DNA of 29,516 nucleotides from Candidatus Obscuribacterales bacterium (GTDB lineage: Bacteria; Cyanobacteriota; Vampirovibrionia; Obscuribacterales; Obscuribacteraceae). The stretch covers positions 1 through 29,516 of the forward strand of contig JAKFVJ010000514.1 in assembly GCA_021732245.1 (NCBI GenBank), read 5' to 3'. The translations under genes and the position numbers were made by a program. Positions 8,155 through 14,610 of this stretch are shown piece by piece. The first letter of the stretch is position 1; every line of letters begins with the position of its first letter. The notes below the pieces were generated by a model. That model did not search any database. It was not told the origin of the DNA and worked only from the letters and a program-made list of their open reading frames with translations.

Positions 8155-9375
8155 TTAGTGACTTAAGAACTCTTCTGTTATTTGGCGCATGAATATGTCC
8201 CGCTTGGACAATTCATCAAAGAATGGCTGAATCGGTACACACTGCTCAGGTGCTAAAACACCGCGCTCTTTTATTAGACCTCGAGCAACCATGTTGGCGA
8301 CGATGGAAGGTGGGACGCCTGTATCGAGTGCGCCACAAGATACCTTCCACTCTTTGTGAGCTAAAACAGTTGTTTCCATGCGCACAAGTTTTTTATGGCC
8401 TGCTTTTTTGCCGACTATATCAACGCGAACGACTTCACTGTCATTTGGATCTGAGTCTGGTGTTTCAATTCTGTTGATAAGGTGACCTAAAACCTTGCGG
8501 GGATTCGCGCTCCCTAATTCGGATGGCAATGCTTCTGTTGTACCGAAGCCTAAGTCAACCAGGAATTTCAACGCTTTGTGCAATTCTTCCGGTAGTCCTA
8601 AGCGGAAGGTGACACTTCTTACGCCCTTGGTTTTGTAGCTGAGTGGCAGTGTTGCTACTTCCGAGTGTAGAGTCAAAATAGCTGAGCATTTTCCAACCGG
8701 TGCAGGCAAATCAAGTTCGATTTCGCCTGACATGGGTTTGCGTGCTTCAAATTTCCCGTCTTGGAATACCATTGGCTCCAAAGTATATTCATCCAATAAT
8801 GTATCTAGAGCGTAGGGTGGCAGAAGCGGGTGCGCCGTCTTGACGAAGTCAATGCAGCCTACGGCAATATCAATCGATTCAACACTATCTAATTGATCGG
8901 CACCGGCGGCAGCCATGATATTGGTCATGCCTGGTGCGGCGCCCATTCCAAGAATTGCCAAAAGGCCTTTTTGCAGGAAGCGTTCGTGAAGTTCTAATTG
9001 TTTGCGCGTTGTATGGAACAAGCCGCCGAGATCTATATAGTGGCAACCGGCTTCTAGTGCGGCTTCCATGACGGCAACGTTGAAAATGTATGGTCCGGAA
9101 TTGATGACTATGTCTGATCCCTGCAAAACGCTTACAAGTTGTGATTTATTGGTGATGTCTGCATAGGCTGCTGTTAACTTGTGTGCGCCATCTTTGCTTG
9201 CGCCGCCGACTGCTGTTAGAGCAAGTCCTTTTTTGCTGAGCGCTTCAACCATCGCTTCAGCTTTTTTGATATTGAAATCGGCAATTGTCACTTCTTTCTC
9301 GTGACCAAATTCCAATAGGTCACGGACAATAACTTGTCCCATAGCGCCAGCGCCGCCGAGCACGACAATCTTCAT
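8155..9375 (-). CDS. Saccharopine dehydrogenase-family NAD(P)-binding protein
   Basis: The 406-residue protein starts with a Rossmann nucleotide-binding fingerprint (MKIVVLGGAGAMGQ, glycines at 7-13) and continues with elements of the saccharopine dehydrogenase / carboxynorspermidine-synthase-like family: SDIVINSGPYIFNVAVMEAALEAGCHYIDLGG and LGMGAAPGMTNIMA. Members are oxidoreductases or reductive condensing enzymes of lysine or polyamine metabolism; the C-terminal half decides the substrate and cannot be assigned here. AAAGGA lies 7 bases before the ATG, and a perfect TATAAT at 9405-9410 lies further upstream. No lysine or polyamine gene is next to it, so its pathway is not shown by context. 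Confidence 0.85.
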   Translation of the reverse strand: MKIVVLGGAGAMGQVIVRDLLEFGHEKEVTIADFNIKKAEAMVEALSKKGLALTAVGGASKDGAHKLTAAYADITNKSQLVSVLQGSDIVINSGPYIFNVAVMEAALEAGCHYIDLGGLFHTTRKQLELHERFLQKGLLAILGMGAAPGMTNIMAAAGADQLDSVESIDIAVGCIDFVKTAHPLLPPYALDTLLDEYTLEPMVFQDGKFEARKPMSGEIELDLPAPVGKCSAILTLHSEVATLPLSYKTKGVRSVTFRLGLPEELHKALKFLVDLGFGTTEALPSELGSANPRKVLGHLINRIETPDSDPNDSEVVRVDIVGKKAGHKKLVRMETTVLAHKEWKVSCGALDTGVPPSIVANMVARGLIKERGVLAPEQCVPIQPFFDELSKRDIFMRQITEEFLSH

Positions 9376-9404
9376 CCTGAGTTCCTTTACGCAGGGTTTT
9401 TCAC

Positions 9405-9410
9405 ATTATA
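9405..9410 (-). promoter_or_regulatory. Putative -10 box (TATAAT) for the saccharopine dehydrogenase-like gene
   Basis: On the minus strand this reads TATAAT exactly and would start a transcript roughly 20 bases before the ATG. No convincing -35 is found 16-18 bases upstream, because the REP-like palindrome occupies that place. Only the -10 is supported. Confidence 0.4.
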
Positions 9411-9418
9411 CGGGAAAT

Positions 9419-9443
9419 GGGCGCATGCAATGCGCCCCTACAA
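9419..9443 (-). repeat. REP-like palindromic element, copy 2
   Basis: This 25-bp unit is identical (as reverse complement) to 4281-4305. The palindrome core is GGGCGCATGCAATGCGCCC and the TTGTAG flank is on the side away from the downstream gene. It sits between two minus-strand genes, overlapping the place expected for the -35 of the saccharopine-dehydrogenase-like gene. Confidence 0.85.
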
Positions 9444-9458
9444 AAGAACAGTGCAACT

Positions 9459-9959
9459 CTAGAAGTGGCGGTTGTTGCCGGAGCTTTGGTTTTGTGGTTG
9501 TTGGTTGTAGCTGCCGTAGGTTGACAATCCACCACCTGAGCCTGGCTGGTTGTAACCGAAGTTTGATCTGTCAGGTTTGTATTCGTTGTAGGTCTGCTGG
9601 TTTTGTCCAGGCGTATAGTAATTCGGTTGTTGTTGTGGCGGCATGTTGTAATAGCGGCGCTGTGGATAACGGCGCTGATATTGTTGTTGAGGTTCTTTGG
9701 GACGATAGATATTGTCACCGGGAGTCTTTATCGCGCCGCCATAGTTGACGCTTGGTAAATTGGGATTGTTGTTTGGTTCAATGCCTTGTGCTGTTTTGCT
9801 TAAGGTGCCGGAACCAATGTAAGTGGACGAAGGATTGGCTAAGCCGTTTTGACTTTGACGCACGACGCGGCTGCCGCCGTATTCATAGTGATGTTGCGCC
9901 GAGGCGGGCAGGCAATTGATGCCCAAAAGGAAAAGCAGGCTTAACGCGGGTATTTTCAT
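9459..9959 (-). CDS. Secreted Gln/Asn/Tyr-rich low-complexity protein
   Basis: The 166-residue protein has a clear signal peptide (MKIPALSLLFLLGINCLPASA, cleavage expected before QHHYEYGG). The mature part has no recognisable domain and is rich in Gln, Asn, Tyr, Pro and Gly, for example PPQQQPNYYTPGQNQQ and a Gly/Ser/Gln-rich end. Such composition suggests a disordered exported protein, perhaps an envelope or matrix component, but no function can be assigned. The ribosome site is weak (AGG about 11 bases from the ATG). It is followed on its strand by the REP-like element and the saccharopine-dehydrogenase-like gene. Confidence 0.75.
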   Translation of the reverse strand: MKIPALSLLFLLGINCLPASAQHHYEYGGSRVVRQSQNGLANPSSTYIGSGTLSKTAQGIEPNNNPNLPSVNYGGAIKTPGDNIYRPKEPQQQYQRRYPQRRYYNMPPQQQPNYYTPGQNQQTYNEYKPDRSNFGYNQPGSGGGLSTYGSYNQQPQNQSSGNNRHF

Positions 9960-10059
9960 AAAGTTGAAACCTAGTAAAAGCGTGGATTCGGCTGAGCCGA
10001 AGCAATGCTGACAACCAACATTCCCAGTGTACCGCGTTGCCGGTGGTTGGCAAGTGCTT

Positions 10060-10767
10060 TTAATCTACAAAACGGAATTTGATAAGAGCCCAGATTGCTC
10101 CAAATCCATCCACCCAGGTGATTTTTTTGCCTTCACTATAGTCTCTACCGTAGTAAGAAATTGGCAGTTCATAGATCCTTACACCTTGCTTCAGTACCTT
10201 GGCTGTTATCTCAGGCTCGAAATCAAACCGGTTTGATTTGATGGTTACCTTTTTGAAAACAGGTGCTTTGAATACCTTATAGCAAGTCTCCATATCGGTA
10301 ATCGTGCAGTTATAGAGAATGTTGGTGAGCAGCGTAAGGAATTTGTTGCCCAGGTAATGAGTGAAGTTGAAGGCTCTTGTGACAGAACCACCAGACAAGC
10401 GCGAGCCGTAGACTACATCGGCGTGACCTTCGAGAATTGGCTGCAAAAGGTTGGGGTATTCTTTAGGGCTGTATTCCAAATCCGCATCTTGAATAAGTAT
10501 GATGTCGCCTTCGGCATGTCCTTGGGCCGTGCGAAGTGCTGCGCCCTTGCCTTGATTTTTCTCGTGGAAAAAGACGCGCGCTGCATATTTACCGGCGTCC
10601 AAGCTTGCAAGAAGATCGCGCGTGCCGTCGGTTGAGCCGTCATCGACAAGCACTATTTCCTTATCGAGCCCACAATAGTTGGCTGACGATACGGACTCCA
10701 GAACTTGCGTGAGGGTTTTTACTTCATTGAAAACCGGCATCAAAACAGAAACTTTTTTTGGTTGCAT
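10060..10767 (-). CDS. Family 2 glycosyltransferase, dolichol-phosphate-mannose-synthase-like
   Basis: This GT2 enzyme (235 residues) has the GT-A fold motifs: VSVLMPVFNEVKTL at the N-terminus, EIVLVDDGSTDGT, NQGKGAALRTA, the DxD-type IQDADLEYSP, and VVYGSRLSGG. The ending TDMETCYKVFKAP and YGRDYSEGKKITWVDG is typical of bacterial DPM1/polyprenyl-phosphate sugar transferases. It lacks C-terminal membrane helices, so it probably acts at the inner face of the membrane on a polyprenyl phosphate. The ATG at 10767 is preferred over the adjacent in-frame GTG at 10770 for spacing from GAGAT. It starts 8 bases after the GatD-like stop, so the two are probably co-transcribed. Confidence 0.88.
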   Translation of the reverse strand: MQPKKVSVLMPVFNEVKTLTQVLESVSSANYCGLDKEIVLVDDGSTDGTRDLLASLDAGKYAARVFFHEKNQGKGAALRTAQGHAEGDIILIQDADLEYSPKEYPNLLQPILEGHADVVYGSRLSGGSVTRAFNFTHYLGNKFLTLLTNILYNCTITDMETCYKVFKAPVFKKVTIKSNRFDFEPEITAKVLKQGVRIYELPISYYGRDYSEGKKITWVDGFGAIWALIKFRFVD

Positions 10768-10775
10768 CACAAATC

Positions 10776-11513
10776 TCAGGCTGGCAAAGAGAGGGCACGG
10801 TGGTGAGCGGTTAGCTCCATAGAATCATCGAGTTCAGGCAGAGCGATATCGCCGTACCGGCGCTTCAGTGCCAAAGCAATTAGATGATCGGCGAAATGTG
10901 GGTTTTTCGGCAATAACGATCCGTGTAGATATGTGCCGAAGATGGTTTTTTCGGCGACACCTTCAAAACCATCTTCGCCGTTGTTGCCATTGCCGGTAGT
11001 TACTTTGCCTAAAGCTTTTGTATCTGCTCCGAGGAAAGTCCTGCCGCTGTGATTCTCAAAGCCTACAAGAGTAGAACCATCTTCTCTATTGGCGACAACG
11101 TTGCCAATCATGCGTTTGTGTCCCGCTACCGTATATGCATCTATTAGAGACAAGCCGGGTAATTCAGGTCCTTCGTGCGGGCGGTAGTAATGACCAAGTA
11201 ATTGGTAGCCGCCGCAAATAGATAGAATGACTGCGCCTGTATCAGTCGCTTCTTTTAAAGCCTTTTTGTGACGCTGCAAATCTTCGGCGATAACTTGTTG
11301 TTGTTTGTCTTGTCCGCCACCGATGAAATAAATGTCGTGTTTACCAATGTCAAGTTTGTCGTCCAATCCAACGGCGGTAACTTCAGCATTGATGCCGCGC
11401 CATTGAGATCGTTTGACAAGCGTCAATATATTTCCTCGATCACCATAGATGTTGAGGAAGTGCGCGTAGAGATGACAAATGCGAATTGAAAGGTTTTCCG
11501 GATTTTTTGACAT
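10776..11513 (-). CDS. gatD: Type 1 glutamine amidotransferase, GatD-like (lipid II isoglutaminyl synthase subunit)
   Basis: The 245 residues match the CobB/CobQ-like class I glutamine amidotransferase group and in particular GatD: SIRICHLYAHFLNIYGDRGN at the N-terminus, YFIGGGQDKQQ, the nucleophile C100 in SICGGYQLLG, GFENHSGRTFLG, and H197 in GTYLHGSLLPKNP. GatD releases ammonia from glutamine for MurT, which amidates the D-Glu of the peptidoglycan stem on lipid II. MurT is normally encoded beside GatD but is not in this window; the partner here is a GT2 gene, so the symbol rests on sequence motifs only. A cobyric-acid-synthase-like role is a weaker alternative, as no cobalamin gene is nearby. 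The ribosome site is poor. Confidence 0.8.
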   Translation of the reverse strand: MSKNPENLSIRICHLYAHFLNIYGDRGNILTLVKRSQWRGINAEVTAVGLDDKLDIGKHDIYFIGGGQDKQQQVIAEDLQRHKKALKEATDTGAVILSICGGYQLLGHYYRPHEGPELPGLSLIDAYTVAGHKRMIGNVVANREDGSTLVGFENHSGRTFLGADTKALGKVTTGNGNNGEDGFEGVAEKTIFGTYLHGSLLPKNPHFADHLIALALKRRYGDIALPELDDSMELTAHHRALSLPA

Positions 11514-11921
11514 TTGTCCATGATACCGCCGGTGGGGGCATTAGATAAATGAGGGAATTTACTTTTCAAGAAGTACGGGTTAGCAAGAGGCGCATAATGA
11601 CTGGGTTTCAGCGCTTATCGATATCGATCGTAATTACTATCAGACCATTGGCAAGTTATTTTATTTCTTGACTATTGGTTGCCATGAAACAGTCTGTTTA
11701 TCAGCCTTTTGGTGCATTGTGTCCGTATATATTTTTGGGTGACGAGATGTGTATTTGTTAACGATGTTTAAGGATTCTAGATTTGGCTTCAGGACTGCAT
11801 TTGAGCCATGATGTCACCCATTCGGGCGTTTTTTATTTGACTTCACACTATTCGCTGTGGGTGTAGGTGCGCTAACATAAGCTTCAATAGGAGTTAGGTC
11901 ATATTTCGAGGAGTGGTTCAT
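11514..11921. other. Gene-free intergenic stretch between gatD-like (-) and SLH gene (+)
   Basis: There is no credible coding frame in about 400 bp between divergent genes. It holds a TATATT at 11728-11733 that could be a -10 box, a pair of complementary 8-base arms at 11736-11743 and 11813-11820 ending in a T-run (listed separately), a TTGACT at 11837-11842 with no good -10 at the right spacing, and the GAGGAG ribosome site (11908-11913) of the SLH gene. Confidence 0.6.
11736..11836 (+). ncRNA. Candidate structured leader or small RNA upstream of the SLH gene
   Basis: TGGGTGAC (11736-11743) and GTCACCCA (11813-11820) are perfect 8-base complements that would close a roughly 85-nt domain. 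An inner pairing TGGCT/AGCCA is possible inside it. The closing arm is followed at once by TTCGGGCG and a T-run, as in a terminator or riboswitch expression platform; the terminator stem itself is weak (CCC-ATTC-GGG). A TATATT box just before the 5' arm would start a transcript at about 11738-11740. I do not recognise a known riboswitch motif. Confidence 0.3.
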
Positions 11922-12485
11922 ATGAAAAAGGAGTTGGCAACTCTCGCAAGCGTAGCAATTGCTTTGTCTGCAAGTGCCTTCATTACTACAAGTCCGGTTA
12001 ACGCTCAAGGCGCTACCAACATCAGCGAATTAACCGATGTTGTTGGCAACGAATGGGCTTATAACGCTTTGAAAGAACTGGTTAACAACGAATGCCATAT
12101 CTTGGTAGGTTATCCAGATCGCACGTTCCGTGGACAAAAGTCCGCGACACGTTTTGAATTAGCAGCAGCGCTCTACAAGTACGAGCAGTGCATTGCTGAG
12201 AGATTGGCTAAGAAAGCTGACAAAGCTGACTTAGAAAGACTAGCTGCGTTGTTGGAAGAACTCCGCGGCGAGTTGAATGCTCTCAAAGCCCGTGTTGATG
12301 ATCTCGAGCGTCGCATGAAGCTCGTAGAAGACAAAAACTGGGAGCAAGATATGCGCCTGGCTTATGCTGAAAGAGCTAAGGGTTTCTGGTGGGAACGAGT
12401 ATTCAAAGGTACCGTTGTCGATGTTCGTGACATCGGTGTCGGTGTTGGACGCGCTGCACGCGGCGTGTACAGCTACTTGTTCTAG
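11922..12485 (+). CDS. Secreted SLH-domain protein with coiled coil
   Basis: The 187-residue protein begins with a signal peptide (MKKELATLASVAIALSASAF, cleavage near NAQ-GA). One S-layer-homology domain follows (about residues 35-90), with ELTDVVGNEWAYNALKEL, VGYPDRTFRGQKSATRFELA and ALYKYEQ. A heptad-rich helix (about 95-145, LERLAALLEELRGELNALK) then leads to a short tail. The order SLH then coiled coil is that of cyanobacterial and Melainabacteria outer-membrane SLH proteins, but the long beta-barrel that normally follows is missing. It probably binds the peptidoglycan/secondary polymer in the periplasm. The ATG at 11922 has GAGGAG 8 bases upstream; an in-frame GTG at 11913 overlaps that site and is rejected. 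A strong hairpin follows the gene. Confidence 0.88.
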   Translation: MKKELATLASVAIALSASAFITTSPVNAQGATNISELTDVVGNEWAYNALKELVNNECHILVGYPDRTFRGQKSATRFELAAALYKYEQCIAERLAKKADKADLERLAALLEELRGELNALKARVDDLERRMKLVEDKNWEQDMRLAYAERAKGFWWERVFKGTVVDVRDIGVGVGRAARGVYSYLF

Positions 12486-12510
12486 GAAAAATTTGACCTG
12501 AACTCCTTGG

Positions 12511-12545
12511 AGATCCCGCTGGCAATCCCAGCGGGATCTTGTCTC
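12511..12545 (+). terminator. Intrinsic-terminator-like hairpin after SLH gene
   Basis: AGATCCCGCTGG (12511-12522) and CCAGCGGGATCT (12528-12539) form a perfect 12-bp stem with a 5-base loop, followed by the modestly T-rich TTGTCT. It begins 25 bases after the SLH stop and separates that gene from the inositol-phosphatase-like gene. Confidence 0.75.
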
Positions 12546-12576
12546 AGGTATAAATAATATTTTGGCGGTCGAATTC

Positions 12577-13368
12577 GTGGCAGATACATTCAACAATGAA
12601 TTGACATTTGCGCTAAGGGTTGTCGAAGAAGCCGGTCAGGTGGCTCTTCGACACTTTTGTAATGGCGTTGCCGCCGAAATGAAGTCTGATAATACGCCGG
12701 TGACTATTGCGGACAAAGAAGTTGAGGAGTTGATTCGCCAAGCTATTGCCAAGCAGTATGCAGGTGATGAAGTTCTCGGCGAGGAAGAAAGTTCAAGAAA
12801 TCCTGCACCACCATCTGCCGGCAAAGGCAGGCGTTGGATTGTTGATCCCATTGACGGCACTTATAACTTCGCGCGTGGCGTGCCCATCTTTTCGATAATG
12901 CTCGCATTGGAAGTCGACGGAGACGTCAAGCTAGGGGTTATTCACAACCCGGCATTGGCGGGTGAAACATTTTGGGCGGAGAAGGGACGCGGAGCCTTTA
13001 AGAACGGCTCTCCACTGAAGGTCTCCTCAACAGATAACCTGGAAGAGAGTCAATTCAATTTCGGTGCACCAAAGCGTATTCTTGCGCGAGGTCTGTGGAA
13101 TGGCTTTACTAAGCTAATAGCCAATACTTACAGGCAGCGGGGCTTTGGTGACTACCTTAGCTTTGCTTATGTGTTTGAGGGCAAGGCAGAGCTTGCTCTG
13201 GAAGTGGGACTCAAACCATGGGACTTGGCGGCGGTCAAAGTAATTGCTGAAGAAGCCGGCGGTAAGTATTACGACCTGACCGGCGGACAGTCGATTTATA
13301 CGGGCGATTGCCTGCTTACCAATGGCAAATTGGACGACCTACCCTTAAAAGTATTATTAGAGACCTAA
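12577..13368 (+). CDS. Inositol monophosphatase-family protein (SuhB/HisN/CysQ-like)
   Basis: The protein belongs to the Mg-dependent, Li-sensitive phosphatase superfamily. Visible landmarks are DNTPVTIADKEVEELIR, the metal-ligand glutamates of GEEES, the central metal motif WIVDPIDGTYNFARG, and KPWDLAAVKVIAEEAGG near the C-terminus. This family includes inositol-1-phosphatase, histidinol-phosphatase, PAP phosphatase and fructose-1,6-bisphosphatase; the substrate is not decided by these motifs. With the GTG at 12577 it is 263 residues, and GGCGG lies 8 bases upstream. An in-frame TTG at 12562 would add five residues and has no ribosome site, so the start is uncertain. It is 46 bases upstream of the histidine kinase on the same strand. 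Confidence 0.85.
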   Translation: MADTFNNELTFALRVVEEAGQVALRHFCNGVAAEMKSDNTPVTIADKEVEELIRQAIAKQYAGDEVLGEEESSRNPAPPSAGKGRRWIVDPIDGTYNFARGVPIFSIMLALEVDGDVKLGVIHNPALAGETFWAEKGRGAFKNGSPLKVSSTDNLEESQFNFGAPKRILARGLWNGFTKLIANTYRQRGFGDYLSFAYVFEGKAELALEVGLKPWDLAAVKVIAEEAGGKYYDLTGGQSIYTGDCLLTNGKLDDLPLKVLLET

Positions 13369-13414
13369 CTGGGACTGCAACTAAGTGGGAATATGTAGAT
13401 TGGAAGGTCACTGA

Positions 13415-14596
13415 ATGAAGCAGTTCAGTTTATCGAGATCTATGAGAGCGCGCATGACCCTGGTCATGTCGGCTTCGGGCATCTTGCCGATTATTATTTG
13501 CCATCTGTTAGTGGCAGGCATGACGGGCTTTCGTTTCATTGAGCTTGCTTGGTATTTGCCTCTGCTGCCTGTTTTAGTGGCGGTAAATTGGTTTCTGGCA
13601 GGATTTGTGCTTATTCCCATCAAGGAATTGTTGGATTCAACAACCAAATTGGCACATGCCGATATTAGGCAAAGACTTGATATTAGCCCTAACGAGTTGA
13701 ATGAGACATCGGAGGTACGCAAGGCATTTAACAGGCTATTGAATAGACTGGAAGAGTCTCTCAATATTCAGTGCCAATTCGTAGCAGATGCCAGTCATGA
13801 ATTGCGCACGCCGTTGACGTCTATTCAGGGCTATACGAAACTTTTGCAGCGTCGAGGTACTGGTATCGATCCGCAATTGCTTTCTGAAGCCTTGCAGACA
13901 ATTTCTGATGAGTCTGGGCGATTGATACGACTGGTTTCAGATTTATTGCAATTGGCACGTGCAGATGCCGGACAACAAGTGCTGGCGCAAATTGAAGTGG
14001 TTGATATGCGTACTGTAGTCGCCTCTGTTGAGGACACAGTGTCGGTAATTGCGCCTGAGCAGATTGAAACAAGATTTGTGATACCGCAGCAGCCAATCTG
14101 GGTTTATGCCGATGCGGATAGATTGAAGCAGGTGTTGTTGAACTTAACTAACAATGCTATTAAAGCGACGCAAGCAGGCGGCAAGGTGACTGTTACTTTG
14201 CGGTCCAGTAGCACTGATGCAATTATTCGTGTGATGGATACAGGTATTGGTATTGCGCCGGCTGATCAACAAAGAATATTTGATCGCTTCTTCCGCATTG
14301 AGCGTTCACGCACACGTAGTAGGCTTTATGGCGGGGGTACCGGTCTGGGACTGGCTATCGCTCTTACGATTATTAAGGCTCACCGTGGTGGCATTGACCT
14401 CGAGAGCGAGTTAAACAAAGGCTCCACATTCACCGTGAAGATTCCGTTGGCGACATCTGATCAAATTGCGAAGAAGCTTGAGGCGATGCAACAGGCTGAG
14501 GAGATCAACAAGATTTCCATCGGCGCATTGAATGATATGAAAGAGGCAGACGGCAATATCCGCTCAAGAGAAGTTACGGCGAATAGCGAGAGCTAG
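13415..14596 (+). CDS. Membrane sensor histidine kinase, orphan
   Basis: The 393-residue kinase has two N-terminal membrane helices (about 13-36 and 44-67) joined by a very short loop, a HAMP-like linker (about 68-118), the HisKA box QFVADASHELRTPLTS with phospho-acceptor H128, and an HATPase_c domain: N box LLNLTNNAIKAT (about 241-252), G1 DTGIGIAP (275-282), F box FDRFFRIERS and G2 GGGTGLGLAI (307-316). There is almost no extracytoplasmic sensor, so it must sense within the membrane, through the linker, or through a partner. GGAAGG lies 8 bases before the ATG. No response regulator is nearby. The 3' end faces the cyclophilin-fusion gene with a 14-bp gap. Confidence 0.92.
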   Translation: MKQFSLSRSMRARMTLVMSASGILPIIICHLLVAGMTGFRFIELAWYLPLLPVLVAVNWFLAGFVLIPIKELLDSTTKLAHADIRQRLDISPNELNETSEVRKAFNRLLNRLEESLNIQCQFVADASHELRTPLTSIQGYTKLLQRRGTGIDPQLLSEALQTISDESGRLIRLVSDLLQLARADAGQQVLAQIEVVDMRTVVASVEDTVSVIAPEQIETRFVIPQQPIWVYADADRLKQVLLNLTNNAIKATQAGGKVTVTLRSSSTDAIIRVMDTGIGIAPADQQRIFDRFFRIERSRTRSRLYGGGTGLGLAIALTIIKAHRGGIDLESELNKGSTFTVKIPLATSDQIAKKLEAMQQAEEINKISIGALNDMKEADGNIRSREVTANSES

Positions 14597-14610
14597 TTTG
14601 TTGTTCTGCG

